Source: Cyanodermella asteris | Taxonomy: Eukaryota; Ascomycota; Lecanoromycetes; Ostropales; Stictidaceae | Assembly (NCBI GenBank): GCA_900618795.1 | Contig: UYJD01000009.1 | Location: 813,823-877,822, forward strand | Length of the DNA stretch: 64,000 nucleotides | Direction of reading: 5' to 3' | In this document: positions 41,617 to 52,508 of the stretch, one piece after another | Layout: the number at the start of each line of letters is the position of its first letter | Numbering within the stretch: the stretch's first letter is position 1 | Translations under genes and position numbers: made by a program | Notes under the pieces: model-generated | Databases searched by the model: none | Told to the model about the DNA's origin: nothing | Seen by the model: the letters and a program-made list of their open reading frames with translations, nothing else

Positions 41617-42234
41617 CTAGGAGAAATGCTTTTTCAGCAGCTCATAGAACTTCTCGCCCTGAATCTCGGCCAGGCGCAGCTCGTTCACGCTCGGCTGACG
41701 GCTTCCATCCGCCTTTGCAAACGTTCCAGCGCCCCATGGGCTGCCGCCCCGAACCTCGTCCACATTGCCCTGGATGGCGTTGCCCTCTCCCGGCGGGTAA
41801 CCCAGCGGTACATAGGACACACCCATGTGCGCGAGCGAGCTCAACATGGACGTTACCGTCGTCTCCTGACCGCCGCCGAGCAAGCCGGTCGAGACAAAGA
41901 CGCCCGCAAACTTGCCGTACAGCGATCCCTGCATCCACAAGGATACCGCGCTGTCCCAAAAGGCCTTCCACTGGGCCGGCATGTTGCCGTAGCGAGTTGG
42001 CACGCCGAGAAGGAATCCGTCGTATTCCTTCAGCTTATCTGGAGTGATGATCGGAATGCTATCGTCCTTGGGAGGAGCGTGCATCATCTGTAGGATCGAC
42101 TCTGGCAAAGTCTCCTGGATCTGGAAGAAGTCGGCCTTGCCACCAGCAGACTCAATGCCTTTGCCGACCGACTTGGCCATGGTGCCGATGTGACCCCAGG
42201 TCGAGTAGTAAACGATCGCGATCTTGGGAGCCAT
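41617..42234 (-). CDS. WrbA-type NAD(P)H:quinone oxidoreductase (flavodoxin-like)
   Basis: Single exon, 205 residues, the usual size for the fungal family (Alt a 7/Cla h 7 allergen type, yeast Pst2/Rfs1). It starts MAPKIAIVYYSTWGHIGTMA, the phosphate-binding loop of the FMN site. Next come LGVPTRYGNMPAQWKAFWD near 76-94 and VFVSTGLLGGGQETT near 112-126, both FMN-contact regions, then GGSPWGAGTFA near 163-173 and the C-terminal helix. It reduces quinones by two electrons with FMN and NAD(P)H, lowering oxidative stress. It may simply be a general stress protein, or it may deal with catechol/quinone products of tyrosine oxidation; the cluster role is inference. No frame break or missing motif is seen. 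Confidence 0.92.
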   Translation of the reverse strand: MAPKIAIVYYSTWGHIGTMAKSVGKGIESAGGKADFFQIQETLPESILQMMHAPPKDDSIPIITPDKLKEYDGFLLGVPTRYGNMPAQWKAFWDSAVSLWMQGSLYGKFAGVFVSTGLLGGGQETTVTSMLSSLAHMGVSYVPLGYPPGEGNAIQGNVDEVRGGSPWGAGTFAKADGSRQPSVNELRLAEIQGEKFYELLKKHFS

Positions 42235-42686
42235 TGCTTAGCGAGCTGACAATCCGTGTGGCTGTATGCCTTCGACAAGTGTTTCGGTTGGGGGTCTGGA
42301 ACTCGAATGATGAGGTTGGAGCGAGGGTCATTGGCTTGGAGGATACTTAGCTGTGATCGCCTCCTAAATACTTCGAGCCGCCTTCGAAAATTCCACCTCC
42401 CTGCATCAAGCCTGACCGCCGACTCCACTTCGCAAATCAGGCAAGAAAGGGCCCCCGGATGGAGTCCTGAGAACCAGGCTGAGTCGGGGCGGCCCTCGAC
42501 GAAGGCGCCAATCCCTGCAAAAAGTTTGTGAAAGATGTGCATTAAGGCAGGACGTTCGAGCGTACGCTACAGTATTTTCATGTACCTAAACGTACCACAC
42601 TGGCTCTAGGCACTGGGGTTCTCCATCAGGTGTGGGTCTCTTTGTGGAGCCACAAGGCTGTCAAACATACCAGCCGCCTTGATTCC
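42235..42686. other. Intergenic region between same-strand genes
   Basis: About 450 bases holding the WrbA promoter and the 3' end of the methyltransferase gene. No gene was recognised. Confidence 0.45.
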
Positions 42687-43746
42687 CTAGGTCTTACGGG
42701 CAACCACACGGATCATACTGACCCTGGTAGTTGCACCACTCTTGGCCTCATCGACTGCAGCAGCGTAGCTTTGCCAGAAGGCACGGTCAGGATCCCAGAA
42801 TTCACCACCCTCCTCGTCTAGCTGTTCCGTATCTGCTTTGTCCTTGGTCGGTCCCCTTGCCGGCACACGTTCGATAAAGGGCTTGAGCTCAGAGAACGAC
42901 AGCAGGTGAGCCCATGTCCAGGGTCTGATGATCGTGTCTGGAATCGGCTTGTAGTCCTTGAGCAGGACGTCAAGGCCCTCGCCCATCATTACCGTGTCGA
43001 GATGCGGGACCCAGCTACACATGTCAGCCCTTACAGAGAATTTGGGGGTTCGAGATTACTGGTAGTTTTCTGGCACGAAGCCGAGTGCGTCTCGGACCTT
43101 GTGGTTGAGTGCTGTCATGTTGGGGTGCAATATCTTCTCGCTGGGCGCCTCTATCTTGAAGCCGGCAAGGTCGAGGTCGTCCCACTGGATGATACCGCCT
43201 GGCTCTGAAGGCGCCACATTAGAACCTCGCCTCTAATTACGGGGCGGGGATTGTTACTCACTCAAAAGCCGCAGCAGGTTCTGTAGAACAAGGCTAGGCT
43301 TGTTTTTGGCAATCGTAACGACCAGGCCAACATGCACAACGTCGTATGATCCTTCTAGCTCGGCAGGTGGAACGCTTAGCAAGTCAAGCTGTGCCAAAGC
43401 CACATTCTTGGGTAGCCAGGCCTGATGTGGGAACTGCTCGGATGAGATGTCAAATCCGTCCAGCTGCGCAGTCTCTGGAAGTAGCCTGGAGCTATCAATG
43501 AGCCATTGACCGGTACCACATGCCATGTCAGCTACTCTCAATGTTTTCAGCTGGTCCTGCGGCAGATCCAGGATGGCAGGACTCAGAGTTGACCCATATT
43601 GGTCTTTCCATAGATAATGAAGCATGTAGAGACTGTTGGTCGGGTCAGACGACGGTCGAGATAGAATGAAATCCGTGAACATCTTACCGGATTGAGGCCA
43701 TGAAGTCGCGGCTAAGGACGTAATTTCCTCGTTGACTGTGTTCCAT
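42687..43746 (-). CDS. LaeA/UMTA-like SAM-dependent methyltransferase
   Basis: Four exons, 43746-43688, 43632-43262, 43204-43060 and 43014-42687, giving 300 residues. Introns are 55, 57 and 45 nt with GTAAGA, GTGAGT and GTAATC donors. The first exon is short and in another frame from the long open stretch, but it gives MEHSQRGNYVLSRDFMASIR and splices to LYMLHYLWKDQYG, a very typical start for this fungal family, whereas the long frame itself has no ATG there. AdoMet motif I is VADMACGTGQWL near 53-64; DGFDISSEQFP fits motif II and DVVHVGLVV motif IV. The family is used for secondary-metabolite methylation, and some members are regulators (LaeA). Here a tailoring role is more likely given the position. 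Its start lies 328 bp from the divergent P450 gene. Confidence 0.85.
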
Positions 43747-44074
43747 CTCGAATGTGGCACCTTGAAATGACCGGAAATATGGTCGAAAGAGCAGTATCGC
43801 CTGGATGGTGGAAGGAAGAAGAGCTGGAAGCTGGTAACTAGAAGTTGGGTTCACCGAGGCCGGCCAAGGACTTTGCTTCGCAGAACCGTGGAGCAGGTTA
43901 GCTGACTATTAGCCTGGTGCTGAACGTAGGTGGGCCCCCGTTGAACGTAAGCAGCCTCGCTCTCTCCGACTTCGTTACTAGTTTGCAACTGATCGCCACA
44001 TGAGAGGCGCGTCTGAAAGCTCGTTTCACAGATTCGAGGCGCTTCCTTTCTCGATACACTTTCAGTCGTCAGCA
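43747..44074. promoter_or_regulatory. Shared upstream region of methyltransferase and P450
   Basis: 328 bases between two divergent starts, so both promoters must sit here and may be controlled together. If the P450 uses the ATG at 44000, the region shrinks to 253 bases. Confidence 0.4.
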
Positions 44075-45619
44075 ATGATTTCTTCTATTCTGATCGTCAT
44101 ATTGATCGGCCTCTTCTCACATCGCATTGTATCAAACCTAGCCCTTCACTTCCGTCGTCAGAGACTCAAGCAGTCGAATGGGTGCCAGCCATGTCCGCAA
44201 AGTGGCGGGCAGGGTGGGATCTTGGGTCTCAGTGGAATGTCAAATTGGCTTCGAGCTGCAAAGACGGGCTCCTTGAACACGTCTCTGTATCAAGCGTTCC
44301 AAGAGATTGGCTACACATTTCAGGTAGCCGCAGGCAGCAAATCGCGGATCTATTGCATCGACACGCGCAATTTGAGTGTGATATGGAACCGTGGCTCGCG
44401 AGATTGGGGATTGGGTCCGGTGAGAGAGTTTGCTCTCGAGCCATTCGTGGGTAAAGGCATCATGAGTTCTGACGGCGAGACGTGGGAACGATCGCGAGCC
44501 CTGGTCAGGCCGATATTTGCTCGGCACCAGATAGAGAATGTACATCTCGAAATGATGGAGCGGTATTTGCAGCACATGTTCAAACTGATTCCCAGGGACG
44601 GTTCCACTGTCTACCTACAGCCCCTACTCGGCCGTCTCGCGCTTGATATGTCAACTGAGTTTCTGTTTGGCGAGTCTGTCAATACCTTGTTGCCAGAAAC
44701 GACCACCTTGGATGCAAAGACCTTCCTGGACTCGTATAGCTATGGTCAGCAGGGTGCTGCTCTACGCTTGTACCTCCCACAGTACAATTTCTTCACCAGA
44801 GACTCCAAGTTCTGGGGGTCTTGTCAAATCGCCAGAGACTTCGTGGAGCGCCATGTGGATCGAGCATATAAGACCCTCTCTTCGGTCGATAAACATGATG
44901 GGACGGACAGAGAAAAGAAGCCGCAACGTTCCGCCTACATACTCGCGCATTCCTTGGTCGAGCAGACTGATAATCGTGATGAGGTGGTCAACCAGCTTCG
45001 GAATGTCTTCCTGCCCGCCCACGACGCTATTGCAGTCGTACTTACCAACATGTTTTTCGTACTTGCGCGTCACCCGCCAATCTGGGCGAAGCTGCGACAG
45101 GAATTGGGTGAGCAGGGCCTGCTCGCAGCCAACTCGGAATTGCTTTCGACAGAAAAGCTCTCTAGCCTGCCGTACCTCAAGCAGGTGCTCCAAGAAACCT
45201 TCCGACTGCATCCGACCATTGGAATCATGTCGCGCTGTGCTTTACATGACACAGTCCTCCCGACCGGAGGGGGCCCGAATGCGAAAGATCCCCTGTTCGT
45301 GCCGAGAGGTGGTGTCGTTTCGCTGCATGTGTATGCCCTGCACCGGCGCAAAGACATCTTCGGCCACGATGCGGAGCTGTTCCGACCAGAAAGGTGGGAG
45401 ACGTTGAATCCGACTCATTACGAGTACATGCCATTTGGACGAGGTCCTCGAACGTGTCCAGCAGAGAAGATGGCCACTGCGCAGGTGAGATATGGCCTGG
45501 TCAGGTTCTTGCAAAAGTTTTCGAGGCTGGAGAATCGGGACCCGGTGCTTGAGTTCGTGGAGGTCTATAAGATGAGTACGGAAAGCAAGAATGGCGCGAA
45601 AGTTGGCCTCATTCCATGA
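44075..45619 (+). CDS. Cytochrome P450 (microsomal, CYP52-like)
   Basis: Single exon, 514 residues from the ATG at 44075. An in-frame ATG at 44000 would add 25 residues in front of the membrane anchor and is less likely. The anchor is MISSILIVILIGLFS. P450 landmarks: GIMSSDGETWERSRALVRPIF near the C-helix, K-helix ExxR as ETFR (Glu 374, Arg 377), FRPERW, and the heme loop PFGRGPRTCPAEKMA with the iron-binding Cys at 461. The I-helix reads LPAHDAIAV (around 313-321), so the usual acid-Thr pair and following Thr are Asp-Ala-Ile; the Thr that helps split oxygen is missing. The heme loop also has Ala where Gly is usual after Cys-Pro. The overall pattern recalls the alkane/fatty-acid CYP52 clan. 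Hydroxylation or another oxidation of the peptide is a plausible cluster role. Confidence 0.9.
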   Translation: MISSILIVILIGLFSHRIVSNLALHFRRQRLKQSNGCQPCPQSGGQGGILGLSGMSNWLRAAKTGSLNTSLYQAFQEIGYTFQVAAGSKSRIYCIDTRNLSVIWNRGSRDWGLGPVREFALEPFVGKGIMSSDGETWERSRALVRPIFARHQIENVHLEMMERYLQHMFKLIPRDGSTVYLQPLLGRLALDMSTEFLFGESVNTLLPETTTLDAKTFLDSYSYGQQGAALRLYLPQYNFFTRDSKFWGSCQIARDFVERHVDRAYKTLSSVDKHDGTDREKKPQRSAYILAHSLVEQTDNRDEVVNQLRNVFLPAHDAIAVVLTNMFFVLARHPPIWAKLRQELGEQGLLAANSELLSTEKLSSLPYLKQVLQETFRLHPTIGIMSRCALHDTVLPTGGGPNAKDPLFVPRGGVVSLHVYALHRRKDIFGHDAELFRPERWETLNPTHYEYMPFGRGPRTCPAEKMATAQVRYGLVRFLQKFSRLENRDPVLEFVEVYKMSTESKNGAKVGLIP

Positions 45620-46095
45620 TCCCAGTAGAGAGAGCATTTCAAAGATTGAAGTTCCTTGCATCAAGCTATTGTTTGGCTCCGTGTCTGTACGGTCCTTCAG
45701 AGGATCACTGCTTGACTTTCCGGGTGCCTTCAGATCGCCTCCCCGAGGTAGCTCCGCCGTAGCTAACAGCAGCTTCATTCATCTTCGAGAGTACACGGAC
45801 CATCAGTCAAACAGGAGAGACCCAACACGTCATTGCGCTGTTCGTCGATAAGCAAAAAAGCAGAAGCTGAGGGTGGTTTGCTCGAATCCTTGGCAGCCCG
45901 CTGCAATTACTGTAGCATACTAAAGTCCGGGTCTGTCACCGAACATGATGTCGTCCTCGGGCGGCACGACCGACATTCTTTCCGGCTTCATCCCAGATGG
46001 TCTCACTTATAAAGATGGCCTTCACTGTAGGATCAGTCAAATATGTATCTCCCTTCTGTTATTCAGCATTCGCCTAGACCCTCTTCTGCATCACG
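45620..46095. other. Intergenic region between P450 and hydrolase
   Basis: About 480 bases between same-strand genes; no coding stretch was recognised. Confidence 0.45.
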
Positions 46096-46971
46096 ATGAA
46101 TCGCCCGTTGACGAACTTCGTCACATCGAGAGATGGAACCCGCATCGGCTATTATCAATGGGGCGCAACAGGCCCCGGACTAGTGTTGATCCAAGGCGCA
46201 ATGGCCACCGCAGAGAACTACACGGACCTGGCATGCGAGCTGTCCTCCGACTTCACCGTCTACGCTCCAGACCGAAGGGGCCGCGGCCTGAGCGACAAGC
46301 CCTACGACAGCAGCCACGAGATCACGCGAGACGTCGAGGACATCGACGCGATCCTGACGGAAACGGGAGCGAGTCTGCTATTCGGCCTCAGCTCGGGTGC
46401 CATCATCGTGCTGGAAGCAGCAAGAACCCTTCGTCGCGTGACTCGGGCTTGCGTGTACGAACCGCCGTTCTACCCGGATGGTATTTCGATGGAAGGCGTC
46501 AAAAGGCTCAATCGCGAGATTGAACGGGGAGATTTGCCGTCGGCGCTGGTGACTTCTCTTGATGTTTCTGGCTTGGCACCCAAGGCGTTCCAGCTCCTTC
46601 CACGATGGTTGGCACGTCTGCTTGCACTGATCGTACTTCAGATCGACCAGTACATTTTGGGCTCTTCGGCGAGATTGCGAGACCTTCTGCCTGGGATTCG
46701 CTTTGACTACAACATCGTGAGCTACATGGATGGCAAAATGGACGTATTTGCTTCTCTCAACAAGCCCATCTTGCTTTTGAGTGGTGAGAAGACCGCTTTA
46801 TACATCCGCGAGAGCATTCGGAAACTCTATAAGACTCTTCCTCAAGCACAGCACATTGAAATGAGTGGACTCGATCATGGTAGCCCATGGAATACCAAGA
46901 CCGGTGGGCATCCAACGACAGTTGCTGCAGCGCTCCGGAGCTTCTTTAGCGGCGAGGGAAGCGGAGAGTAA
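46096..46971 (+). CDS. Alpha/beta-hydrolase, cytosolic
   Basis: Single exon, 291 residues from the ATG at 46096. It starts MNRPLTNFVTSRDGTRIGYYQWG, the first strands of a class-I alpha/beta-hydrolase. LVLIQGAMATAENYTD holds the oxyanion region, VYAPDRRGRGLSDKPY the HGG/DxRGxGxS-like turn, and FGLSSGAIIVLEA the nucleophile elbow with Ser near residue 99 (GLSSG). A downstream acid is plausible in ILLLSGEKT, and the His lies in MSGLDHGSPW. No signal peptide is seen. This group includes esterases, epoxide hydrolases and haloperoxidase-like proteins; nothing identifies the substrate. It is on the same strand as the P450 and convergent with the dehydrogenase, so it may be part of the cluster. Confidence 0.82.
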   Translation: MNRPLTNFVTSRDGTRIGYYQWGATGPGLVLIQGAMATAENYTDLACELSSDFTVYAPDRRGRGLSDKPYDSSHEITRDVEDIDAILTETGASLLFGLSSGAIIVLEAARTLRRVTRACVYEPPFYPDGISMEGVKRLNREIERGDLPSALVTSLDVSGLAPKAFQLLPRWLARLLALIVLQIDQYILGSSARLRDLLPGIRFDYNIVSYMDGKMDVFASLNKPILLLSGEKTALYIRESIRKLYKTLPQAQHIEMSGLDHGSPWNTKTGGHPTTVAAALRSFFSGEGSGE

Positions 46972-47258
46972 GGTGAGCATGAATATGAGTATGATGCGGA
47001 ATGAGACGAGCAGCTAGGGCACAAAGGAGGGCGCGCCGCGCCGGTGGGCTCGCAACCTGCTGCTCACCATGGGTCAAATTCATGCCCCTGGTGTGGCTAC
47101 ACAGCTTGAAATCGATACGAGGACCCGTTGAGGCCAGGATTTTGTGATCATAAAAGTCCACCCATAATCTTCAACCTCACTTTTGCCACATCCTCGTCAC
47201 AACCTTTTGCAGCCTTGTGCGTGATAAATCTTTTGGCGATTCAAAAGCAGGCAGGCCT

Positions 47259-48179
47259 CTATAACCTGTCCGGGATTTCTCCACCCATGGCTAGCCTGAA
47301 CTTCAAGAGATCTCTGTTTTCAATCTCCGGCCTCTTTTCCAGCAACTCTTCCAGATCCCAATTGCAGCTCACATATCTCCCCGCCAACCACTCCCACCGC
47401 TCGTTTGTCAATGCCACTAGCGTATCTCCTGACAACTGAGGAGAATCGCACAGCGTTTTCTGTGCCGCTTCGGACAGCTGCCTAGCATTATCTGTGGCGA
47501 CCCCACCGGGATGGACACTATACGCTAGAACGCCCTGATCTCCGTGTTCCGCATTCACAAACTCCATTATCCGGCAGAGCACGAGCTTGCCAGACGCATA
47601 AGCCGAGAAACCGGGCTGTGCTAGAGTAGCGGCGGCCGATGAGACCGCAACGAAGGTCTTGTCGGCATTCGGCGAAACGGTGATCAGTGGAATGAACGAT
47701 CGCAGCGTATTCATTGTGCCTCTTATGTTGACAGTCCAAGTGTTCCACCATTCGTCGGGATCGATCTCGGTGAGTGGCCGAGGGCGTTCGAGAACGCCGG
47801 AATTTGCGATCAGAATGTCGATGTGTCCGACTTGGGCCTTGACCTGCTCCGCTGCTTGGTCGACATCTGCGTGCTTGGTGAGCTCCACAGCCAGTGGGAT
47901 GACTTTCGGCAGCGCACGCTCGGCGTCGGATGCTGCGGCCAGGATTGCTTTGGTCGTTGGCTCAAGAGAGGATCTCCCAGTAATTATCAGAGTTGAGGCT
48001 CCAGCCTTCGCATAGGAGATGGCTATAGCCTGGCCAATGCCACGAGATGCGCCTGTGATGAGTACGTTCTTACCGGTAAGGTCGGCTTTCGTAGGGTCGA
48101 TGTACGGATAGGTGTCATGGTGAACCTTACAATAGTCGAAGCCGTAGGAGGAATACTTGCTGGCGGGGTCAGTAGACAT
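47259..48179 (-). CDS. Short-chain dehydrogenase/reductase
   Basis: Single exon, 306 residues from the ATG at 48179. After a 30-residue leader comes the Rossmann fold with the cofactor motif TGASRGIG at 42-49. NSG near 126-128, an Asn near 151 (TVNIRG), the catalytic Ser near 180, and the Tyr-x-x-x-Lys motif YASGK at 194-198 are all present, so it should be active. The segment SVHPGGVATD matches the usual substrate-loop entry. Length is slightly above the classical 250 residues because of the leader and a C-terminal WEWLAGRYVSCNWD extension typical of fungal members. It likely interconverts a hydroxyl and a keto group with NAD(P)H. It marks the probable right edge of the cluster; membership is inference from position. 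Confidence 0.9.
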   Translation of the reverse strand: MSTDPASKYSSYGFDYCKVHHDTYPYIDPTKADLTGKNVLITGASRGIGQAIAISYAKAGASTLIITGRSSLEPTTKAILAAASDAERALPKVIPLAVELTKHADVDQAAEQVKAQVGHIDILIANSGVLERPRPLTEIDPDEWWNTWTVNIRGTMNTLRSFIPLITVSPNADKTFVAVSSAAATLAQPGFSAYASGKLVLCRIMEFVNAEHGDQGVLAYSVHPGGVATDNARQLSEAAQKTLCDSPQLSGDTLVALTNERWEWLAGRYVSCNWDLEELLEKRPEIENRDLLKFRLAMGGEIPDRL

Positions 48180-48782
48180 GACGCCGAAGTTGACTTGGAA
48201 GAGAAATAAGTCAAGAGACAGTCAGCGTATGCTAAGGGTAACGAATTGTTTTGCTCTCATTGCGAGACTTTGTAGAAATCGGAATGAAGATGCTCTTTAT
48301 GCAGCGAAGACCAGGACCCCGCAAACAAGTCACGGCCAAAGTGAGACTGTCGAACCAAATGCCGTTTGAAGATTGTTAAGAGATAAACACAGCATAAATG
48401 ATGATCATTGCAGATTGTGAGCATGCAAAGAAACGATGTCGGCAACAAAATGCGGCCTGGTCATAAATTGGGCAGGGTGGTGAAGCAGAGAAAGATGTCC
48501 CACATGCGACCTAAAGGCCATGAAAATGAGTACAGCCACAAGGACAACAAAAGTATAGACGGCCTTGCCGATGGAGAGAGTTCTAACTCCGTGCCGAGTT
48601 GCGTCCGAGTCGCAAAGCAGTCTCGAGATGTGTAGAAGGGTTCAAAGAGGTGCGTTCTAGCGATCATCTGACCTGGGCGTGATGCATGACGCCATCACTC
48701 ATTCTCCTCCAACGAGGCCGGTGGCTCACACACGAGTTCGGCTCATTGAACAGAATAATACATGCGCGCATTGTTCAACAGG
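48180..48782. other. Divergent intergenic region, SDR and DUF427 gene
   Basis: About 600 bases holding both promoters. No gene was recognised. Confidence 0.45.
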
Positions 48783-49467
48783 ATGTCTTCTTCTAGCAAG
48801 GCCAAACTCGATCCCCGAACGTTTCCTCGACCGCCCAAGCTGGAGAGGGTCGACAGGCATCTACAGGTCAAATGGACTGACGGCACCGTGATTGCGGACA
48901 CCAAGGAAGCCTACTGGGTGCTCGAGACCTTCCATCCTCCAAGTAAGAACCGGGTTCCTAGATTCCGTGCTGGTTTCGAGCTTTCGCCAATCTCTCGTCT
49001 TGACGCACGATTTCTTTCCGCACGTGTAGCTTCGCTCAATCACAATATTTTTCACCTGTAAATTCAGCCTCATGAGCTTCACGATTCCATGGTTCCATCT
49101 CCGCCCAAGCGAACGTATATTGACAAATTCACTAGCATACTATCTACCAAAATCGTCCCTCCAACTGCCTCTCCAACCTTCCTCCGCCCGCCAGACTATG
49201 TGTGAGTGGAAAGGCCGCGCCACCTACTGGGACCTGACCGTCCCATCATCTCCATCCGCCGTCAAAGCTAGGATCTGGTCGTATGAGGATCCCACACCGG
49301 GCTTCAAAGACATCAAGTCCTACCTGTGCTTCTATGCGGGGCCTTGGGACTGTTTTGTCGACGGCGAGAAGGTCGTACCGCAGCCGGGTGACTTTTATGG
49401 TGGCTGGACTACGGCCGAGATTGAGACGAAATGGGTCAAAGGCGCACCTGGAACGAGGGGATGGTAG
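48783..49467 (+). CDS. DUF427-domain protein
   Basis: Two exons, 48783-48942 and 49136-49467, giving 163 residues. The intron (193 nt, GTAAGA...CACTAG) is long for this genome but the join VLETFHPP to TYYLPKSSL is exactly the family sequence. An upstream in-frame ATG at 48762 is also possible. Domain features: a strand VKWTDGTVIADTKEAYWVLE, then CEWKGRATYWDL, ARIWSYEDP, IKSYLCFYAG and FVDGEKVVPQPGDFYGGWTT. These are the conserved blocks of DUF427, a small beta-rich domain of unknown function found in bacteria and fungi. No catalytic role is known. It lies just outside the proposed cluster, and nothing links it to the peptide pathway. Confidence 0.88.
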
Positions 49468-52400
49468 TGGAGTAAATTAAAGGATACGCCGTCTATGATT
49501 GAAGTGCTCAGGGTGGGTGTGGGTCACCGGAACGTGCCTGGAGGCGATTACGAAAGCGGTACGGGGCTCTGGTCGAGATGGGAAAATGAATTATTGAAAA
49601 GCGTCCGAGATGTTTCTGATGAATGATTGATTTGAAAACATGCAATCTTTAATATGAATTGGTCTGGATCGTTCGCGCCGAAAAGCCAGTGAGCTCTAAA
49701 CCTGTCCGCGTATCTTGACTTTTGTTCGTTGGCGCTCGGCGCAAAGCACGAATTAACAGTGCCGAAGCCCGTACTTCTGGGCGATCGAACATGATTTCAC
49801 GGTATACATGTAAGACTACAAACGCGTACTCATGAGCAAGATACTGTACACCCCACAACAGCATCATCAAGCCACAGTACAAACAGAAAACACCGTCTCC
49901 TTCAGCCACACGAGCGTTCCCCGTCGTCCAACAAACCACGGCCCCCCCTCCTTGTGAGCTCCATTCCGTTTCAGGCTAATTCGAATCCAGCGCAGCTCAG
50001 AACGAACACACCCCACGGCTCCCCGACGATCGAAACACGAAGAAAAGGGCAGTCTCCGGAAAAAGTTCCTGGGCTTGCCCGGGTTCTGACATCACGCTTA
50101 TGCAGGTCCGGACCCCACCTTCAAAACAACCGACTGAGAGAGAGGCTAATCGGTCATCGAAACATGGGGGGGGTTGGTTTTAGCTCCTTGCGATCGTTGT
50201 GCTGGACTCGAGGTACAGTACGAAGCTCTACGGGACGTAGCGTGAATGACGAAATGCGAATTTTGCTCGCGCAATGTCTTGTAGCGTGTGCGTTGCGGGA
50301 ACGATGCTTCTGATGCGCTTTCGAAGCTGTATATAGGTATGTAGCGCTTGCGTGGCTGGCAAAACAGGAGCAAACACACACACGCTGCAGGACTTCAGCG
50401 AGTCAAAGGATCCCGCGAAGAGATGGCTGAGCCGCATGCAGAACTCCTTCCAGCCAGGTTTACCGTAATAAGTTTTGAGCTCCGCATCGATCAAGGATCC
50501 TGGACCGGGTACCTCCCCATCTCGTCTTCTGCAGGGCCATCTCAAACCTTCTGAAGCACGAGATGGAGGCACAACATCCCCATAGGCAGTAAATCGTCCC
50601 CCATGTCATCCTCACATGTGCATGCGCCAAAAAAGATACAAGCCAGGGTACAGTGTCCATGACCCCCGAGCCGCCTCGGGCCTATCCCTCATGCAGATTC
50701 CCCCTGTCTCTCGATTCAAGCATCCCGCTGTCAGGTCTCCTGCGATCACGATCTCGAAGCTCGCATGATTGGCTGGGCGAGAAACCCTATGCAGGGTCTC
50801 CGAGCTTGTTCTTGGTGCACGGCTAAGCAGGCTGTTACATCCGTCCGTCAGCTTAGACTCGGGATGCCCGCCTTGCCGCGCTCGCTTTACAGGAGTCATT
50901 ATTGAGATGGGTGAGTTGATAGGCCGAGATCGAGGAAGTTGGAAACCATTAACGTATCTGGATAAAACTCACACGGTCGCAAGCTCGACAGGGTCAAAGT
51001 CTACCAAGTCGAAAAGGGCAGGAGTCGACGAAGCCGATTGGAAGTTGGAAAGGTGATTCCGACACCAGCATCTCTTCCCGGCCACCTGGCGCACGGGAGC
51101 ACATGAACGATGTCGGTTCTGATACATACATAATACGACGGAGCTCTGTTCGAACTACTCGTTCCAGACCACTGCAGAGCTTGCTCCTGGCCTTTGCTTT
51201 TTTTTTCTTTGTTTTTTGTGGTACCGTACATTGGTTCGTGCTTCGTTCTGGCAAAGCGTCACAAAATGGGAGATCGTAATTTCGGCCCACGCTTTGCGAC
51301 ACGCGCATGCTTTGCAGGTAGGAAGACCCTGAAACGGGCTTTGACAGGTTTCATCCGCTCGTGACAACAGACCGAAAGTGCCATGTTTGTTGTCATCGCT
51401 AGCGATGATTTTCAATTGATCAAACACTGTTTTGGGAATAATCGCATGTCTCGCCGACTTCGAGTTGTGTGCCGCTGAAAGAATGCGGTCAAGACCAAAG
51501 GTCTCCTTATCTGGTCGACAGGTTATGAGAGCCGAGAAGCTGACGAAGCTCACTACAACATGTACTTCACCCTTGTTCCGCTCTGGTCATGGACGTCACT
51601 GGTAATTTGGCCAGAGGTCGTTCGCCTATCATGGTTGTTGCCTTCGGCCAGCTGTATCATTCGATAAGGACCTCGGGTAGCCGGGCACGGGTACGACGGG
51701 CCTTCGACGGGTCAGGTGGACGGAAGTGGGCGATCGTGTCAGCGCCTGCAGCAGTCAAGAATGGTGCTGACGCAGCTATCATCGCTGTTTACGGCACTCG
51801 TTCACATGGTCGAGAAATGGCTCCGTAAAGAGATGACGATGGTGATGATGTATCTCTATTCAGAAGTACTGTAATTCGTCCCTGAATTCGGCAAGTGTCG
51901 TTGACGTTTGAAGCAAGGGGTGCGAGCATCCCTTGTATTACACATGACATAATGACATGTCAGTAAAGCGAGTTCGGCATTGACTATCAAGCACGCTGAA
52001 TAGGTGTTCTGATTCGCTCAAGTGCTCAAGAGTCGACGAGTTGTAGAAGTACATTTGCACTTTAGCGTGCAATAGATTCAGATGCGTTCCGCTGAAAACG
52101 AAGAGTGGTATATATGTACAAATGTGCGATGTGTCATGCACGCACCTCCAGGGTCACTCAAAAACGCTATGCTCGTCCAACGCAATCCTCAGCCGTGAGA
52201 CTGTCTCCCAATCTAAGACCCATCTCGCTCCTCTTGCATGGCCGTAGTTAAACGTTCGCTCCCAAATTTTGCATCCTCCCAATTTCGCGCCTCGCCATGG
52301 AACTTTTGTACAGTACTAGGTTGCATGACAGAGCGCCAGTCTCTTCATCGCTAATATTCTCGGTAGGTTCGTATGCTCCGTATATTGCTTCCAGTCTAGT

Positions 52401-52508
52401 CCGAGAGGAAAAAATCGTCGCCTTTTTGTTTCAGTCTTGTTGTGTTGTAGTCAAACTCTCCGCAAACCGAAAGTTCCCATGAAAAGTGGGGTGACGTCCG
52501 TTTCGCAT
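49468..52508. other. Gene-free interval
   Basis: About 3 kb with no supported gene. It should contain the 3' ends of the DUF427 and Gds1-like genes, which are convergent. A T-rich run lies near 51199-51218. No mobile element or RNA gene was recognised. Confidence 0.5.

Noticed and set aside
43251-43760. Methyltransferase start in the long frame at a GTG (43760)
   Set aside because: That frame lacks an ATG; the ATG at 43746 in another frame plus a 55-nt intron gives the family-typical N-terminus.
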